This document shows positions 5,623-8,087 of a DNA stretch of 8,087 nucleotides, one piece after another. Where the stretch lies: positions 1 through 8,087 of the forward strand of contig JAJYGE010000595.1 in NCBI GenBank assembly GCA_021785155.1. The letters are read 5' to 3'. The notes under the pieces were generated by a model, which saw only the letters and a program-made list of their open reading frames with translations, was not told where the DNA came from and ran no database searches. The position numbers and the translations under genes are program-made. Source of the DNA: Planctomycetota bacterium. GTDB lineage: Bacteria; Planctomycetota; Phycisphaerae; WQYP01. Each line of letters opens with the position of its first letter. Within the stretch, counting starts at the first letter, position 1.

Positions 5623-8087
5623 CTATTTCCGTGACCGCCGCACCAGCGGCAATGCTTCCGCCGGATTTTCCGGCCAGGCGTGCTTTGGATACCGCGCACG
5701 CAAATCTTTCCGCACCAGAGCATAGCTGCCGGCCCAAAATCCCGCCAAATCATCAGTGATCTGCACCGGGCGTTGGCTGGGACCCAGAATTTCCAGCACT
5801 ACCGGCACCCGGCCCTCGGCAATTCTTGGGGTATCTTTCAAACCAAATAAATCCTGCAACCGCACCGACAACACCGCGGTGCCGTCATCCCTGTATTCCA
5901 ACGCCACCTGTCGCCCATTGGGCATTTCCATTTGCTGCGGCGCAGCGCCGGCCAACAATCGCTGCATCGCATAATCCAAAGACGCTTCGATCACGGGGAC
6001 CAAGCCATCACCCGCAATGATTTTCCGCAAGGTTTCATGCGTCGGCGTGCCAGCGGCTAATAGTGAGGCAATATCTTCTTCCTGTAATTTCGGGATATTC
6101 TTCTCCGGCATGGCTTTTCGCAGCATGGCCAGGCGACCACATAGACGCCGCATCCGGACATCGCGTTGCATAAATTCCGGCAGATTCGCCGCAATATATT
6201 CCGCCGCCACTTTTTGAATCTGCTGCCAATCGGGATCCGAATCGACATGTTGCTCCAGCACCAAATCACGGTACAGGATTTTCCGATAGGCCAGTATGCG
6301 GCCATCGGTTATCTCCACTGTTTTTTCCTCGCGGATGGCATCCGGATACATCTGTTGAAGTTGCATATGCGTAATGGCGGATGCCAGGTGTACCAGCGCA
6401 TCGCCGGGTTTGTTGGAGGCCTGGACATCCACTGCCACAAATAAGGGTGCCCGGAGCACTGCCGATCCCGGTCCCATCCGCACACCGCGTCCGCCGACCA
6501 TCACCGCGCGCATGGAATCATTATCCCGCCTGCGACATACGCGATCGGGATAGGCCCGCAGCAGCAGTTGGCCGACCACGGCGGGATCGACATGTCTTGC
6601 AATGGTTGCCATGTCAATTTCCGCGCCCATTACTCGACCCAGCTCATCTGCCACCGCCCGCACCCTGTAAATACCCGATGCATCGGGCACCGCACGATGA
6701 GAATCCATCGCATTTTCCGTTCCCGCAAGTGCCAAAATCCGAAACACAATATCCGACTCGCCCACGGCGGCCAGGGTCTGGTTCCGGCGTGGAGCCAAAA
6801 TATCCCGCTCGGAAAGTAATGCAGCAATGATTGCCCCCAACGCTCCATGCCCACTTTCCCCAGCCGCCAGAAGCAGCCGCCCCAGGCGCGGATGCAGCGG
6901 CAACTCCAGAAGTTTTCGCCCCACATCCGTTAAGCATAATCCATCCGCGATTGGCTCCAAGGCCCCAAGTTGCCGCAATAATGTCACCGCCAGCTCAAGG
7001 CGTTCGGCGGATGGCGTTTCAAAAAATTCAAATTCACGCGGTCCATGCCGATCCCAAGCATAAAGCGTTAAAACACTTTGTGCTAAATCCACCCGCATTA
7101 TTTCCGGAATCTCGAAATCCGCCAAATGCTTGGTTTGCAATTCCGGCCATAACCGGAAGCATAAACCCGGCGCGGTGCGCCCGGCACGGCCCGCACGCTG
7201 CTGCGCGGAGGCTTGGCTGATTGGAATTAAATCAAGTCTGTCCATGCCGCGTGGCGCGTCAAAACTTGCCTGCCGCACCAGCCCGGAATCAATGACCACC
7301 GAAACACCATCAATCGTCAAAGATGTTTCCGCGATGTTGGTGGAGAATATAATCTTGCGTTGCGCTGATGGCTTAAGTACAGCAACCTGCATGTCCAGAG
7401 GCATGGAACCGTGCAAGGTTAAGACGCGGCATTTACCGGCGGCAGAAAAGGATCCGGCCGCAGTGGCACAACGGTTAATCTCCGCCACGCCGGGTAAAAA
7501 CACCAGAATATGCCCGGTATTCTCCGCCTCCAGCGCCTCACGCACCGCCGCAATAACGCGATCTTCCAATCGGCCATCGATTCCGGGCCGATATATTGTC
7601 CGCACTGGAAACAGACGTCCCGGCACGTTGAGCACCGGGGCATTATCCAAAAAGTCGGCCACTTTCTGAGCATCAAGCGTGGCGGACATTACCAGAATAA
7701 ACAAATCAGGTCGAATCGTTTGCCGCACCTGCCGCAACATGGCCAGCGTTAAATCACTGTGAATACTGCGTTCGTGGAATTCATCAAGTATTACCGCTCC
7801 CACTTTTTCCAGGCCCGGATCATCGAGCAGTTGGCGGGCCAGAATACCTTCGGTCATGATGCGTAAAACGGTTTGGGCCGTGATCCGCTTTTCCATGCGC
7901 ACCTGATAACCGACCTGCCGGCCAAGCTGCCAACCCCGTTCTTCAGCGATGCGTGCCGCGACCGCCCGGGCGGCGATCCGACGTGGCTGAAGTACCAGAA
8001 TTTGCGGTGCATGGGGGGCAAGAATTCCCGCCTCCACCAGCGCGGGCGGAACGCGCGTTGTCTTTCCCGCTCCGGGTTGTGCCGTAA
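5623..8087 (-). CDS. hrpB: ATP-dependent RNA helicase HrpB (DEAH box), N-terminus beyond window
   Basis: Superfamily 2 DEAH/RHA-type helicase that unwinds nucleic acid using ATP. HrpB is conserved in many bacteria but its cellular substrate is not well defined. The frame runs to the right edge with 820 residues visible, and only about 20-25 appear to be missing. The first visible residues hold Walker A (QPGAGKTT), so the window edge is inside the ATP site. Next come motif Ia LQPRRIAARAVA, motif II DEFHER (about 101-106), motif III SAT (134-136), motif V NIAETSLTID (about 250-259) and motif VI QRAGRAGR (about 296-303). The helicase-associated domain and the HrpB-specific C-terminal domain follow, the latter ending LAGFWAGSYALVRKDLRARYP, which separates it from HrpA. 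A GTG at 8037 is not the start because Walker A lies upstream of it. It is transcribed toward hisD. Confidence 0.96.
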   Translation of the reverse strand, partial: TAQPGAGKTTRVPPALVEAGILAPHAPQILVLQPRRIAARAVAARIAEERGWQLGRQVGYQVRMEKRITAQTVLRIMTEGILARQLLDDPGLEKVGAVILDEFHERSIHSDLTLAMLRQVRQTIRPDLFILVMSATLDAQKVADFLDNAPVLNVPGRLFPVRTIYRPGIDGRLEDRVIAAVREALEAENTGHILVFLPGVAEINRCATAAGSFSAAGKCRVLTLHGSMPLDMQVAVLKPSAQRKIIFSTNIAETSLTIDGVSVVIDSGLVRQASFDAPRGMDRLDLIPISQASAQQRAGRAGRTAPGLCFRLWPELQTKHLADFEIPEIMRVDLAQSVLTLYAWDRHGPREFEFFETPSAERLELAVTLLRQLGALEPIADGLCLTDVGRKLLELPLHPRLGRLLLAAGESGHGALGAIIAALLSERDILAPRRNQTLAAVGESDIVFRILALAGTENAMDSHRAVPDASGIYRVRAVADELGRVMGAEIDMATIARHVDPAVVGQLLLRAYPDRVCRRRDNDSMRAVMVGGRGVRMGPGSAVLRAPLFVAVDVQASNKPGDALVHLASAITHMQLQQMYPDAIREEKTVEITDGRILAYRKILYRDLVLEQHVDSDPDWQQIQKVAAEYIAANLPEFMQRDVRMRRLCGRLAMLRKAMPEKNIPKLQEEDIASLLAAGTPTHETLRKIIAGDGLVPVIEASLDYAMQRLLAGAAPQQMEMPNGRQVALEYRDDGTAVLSVRLQDLFGLKDTPRIAEGRVPVVLEILGPSQRPVQITDDLAGFWAGSYALVRKDLRARYPKHAWPENPAEALPLVRRSRK

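Noticed and set aside
7130..7669. 179-codon open frame on the plus strand
   Set aside because: Antisense to the helicase core of hrpB, with no family resemblance.

Overview
The window shows an ordinary chromosomal stretch of a Gram-negative bacterium that abuts the end of an integrated mobile element. The only RNA gene is a tRNA-Pro. The organism is not certain. The LpxI-type lipid A enzyme implies an outer membrane with lipopolysaccharide. The moderate-to-high GC content, several weak or absent Shine-Dalgarno sequences and the style of the small XRE regulator would fit the Planctomycetota (Phycisphaerae-like) or another PVC-group lineage. That is an impression from reading, not a computed placement.

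Left part (1-1288): a serine recombinase of the resolvase / recombinase / zinc-ribbon type enters from the left edge, so its catalytic N-terminus is missing. It reads rightward into the 3' end of a tRNA-Pro(UGG) gene on the opposite strand, and its last five codons and stop codon lie inside the tRNA. A hairpin followed by a T-run, placed to terminate the tRNA transcript, lies inside the recombinase reading frame. This is the layout of an integrated element whose border lies at the tRNA 3' end, with the element to the left and the host chromosome to the right.

Middle (1289-2164): the tRNA upstream region, about 290 bases with no convincing gene, a 111-residue XRE-type DNA-binding protein on the minus strand with a readable promoter, ribosome binding site and palindrome, and an intergenic stretch that ends in a compound hairpin.

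Right part (2165-8087): four minus-strand genes, in transcription order hrpB (DEAH-box helicase, N-terminus cut by the right edge), hisD (histidinol dehydrogenase), lpxI (UDP-2,3-diacylglucosamine pyrophosphatase) and an APH-fold small-molecule kinase of unknown substrate. hisD and lpxI overlap by 14 bases and are very likely co-transcribed and translationally coupled. hrpB may feed into the same transcript. The kinase has its own candidate promoter. The products do not form one pathway: they serve RNA remodelling, the last two steps of histidine synthesis, one early lipid A step and an unknown phosphorylation.

I did not find a new defence, CRISPR, retron or biosynthetic system. The recombinase/tRNA junction is the observation most worth following.
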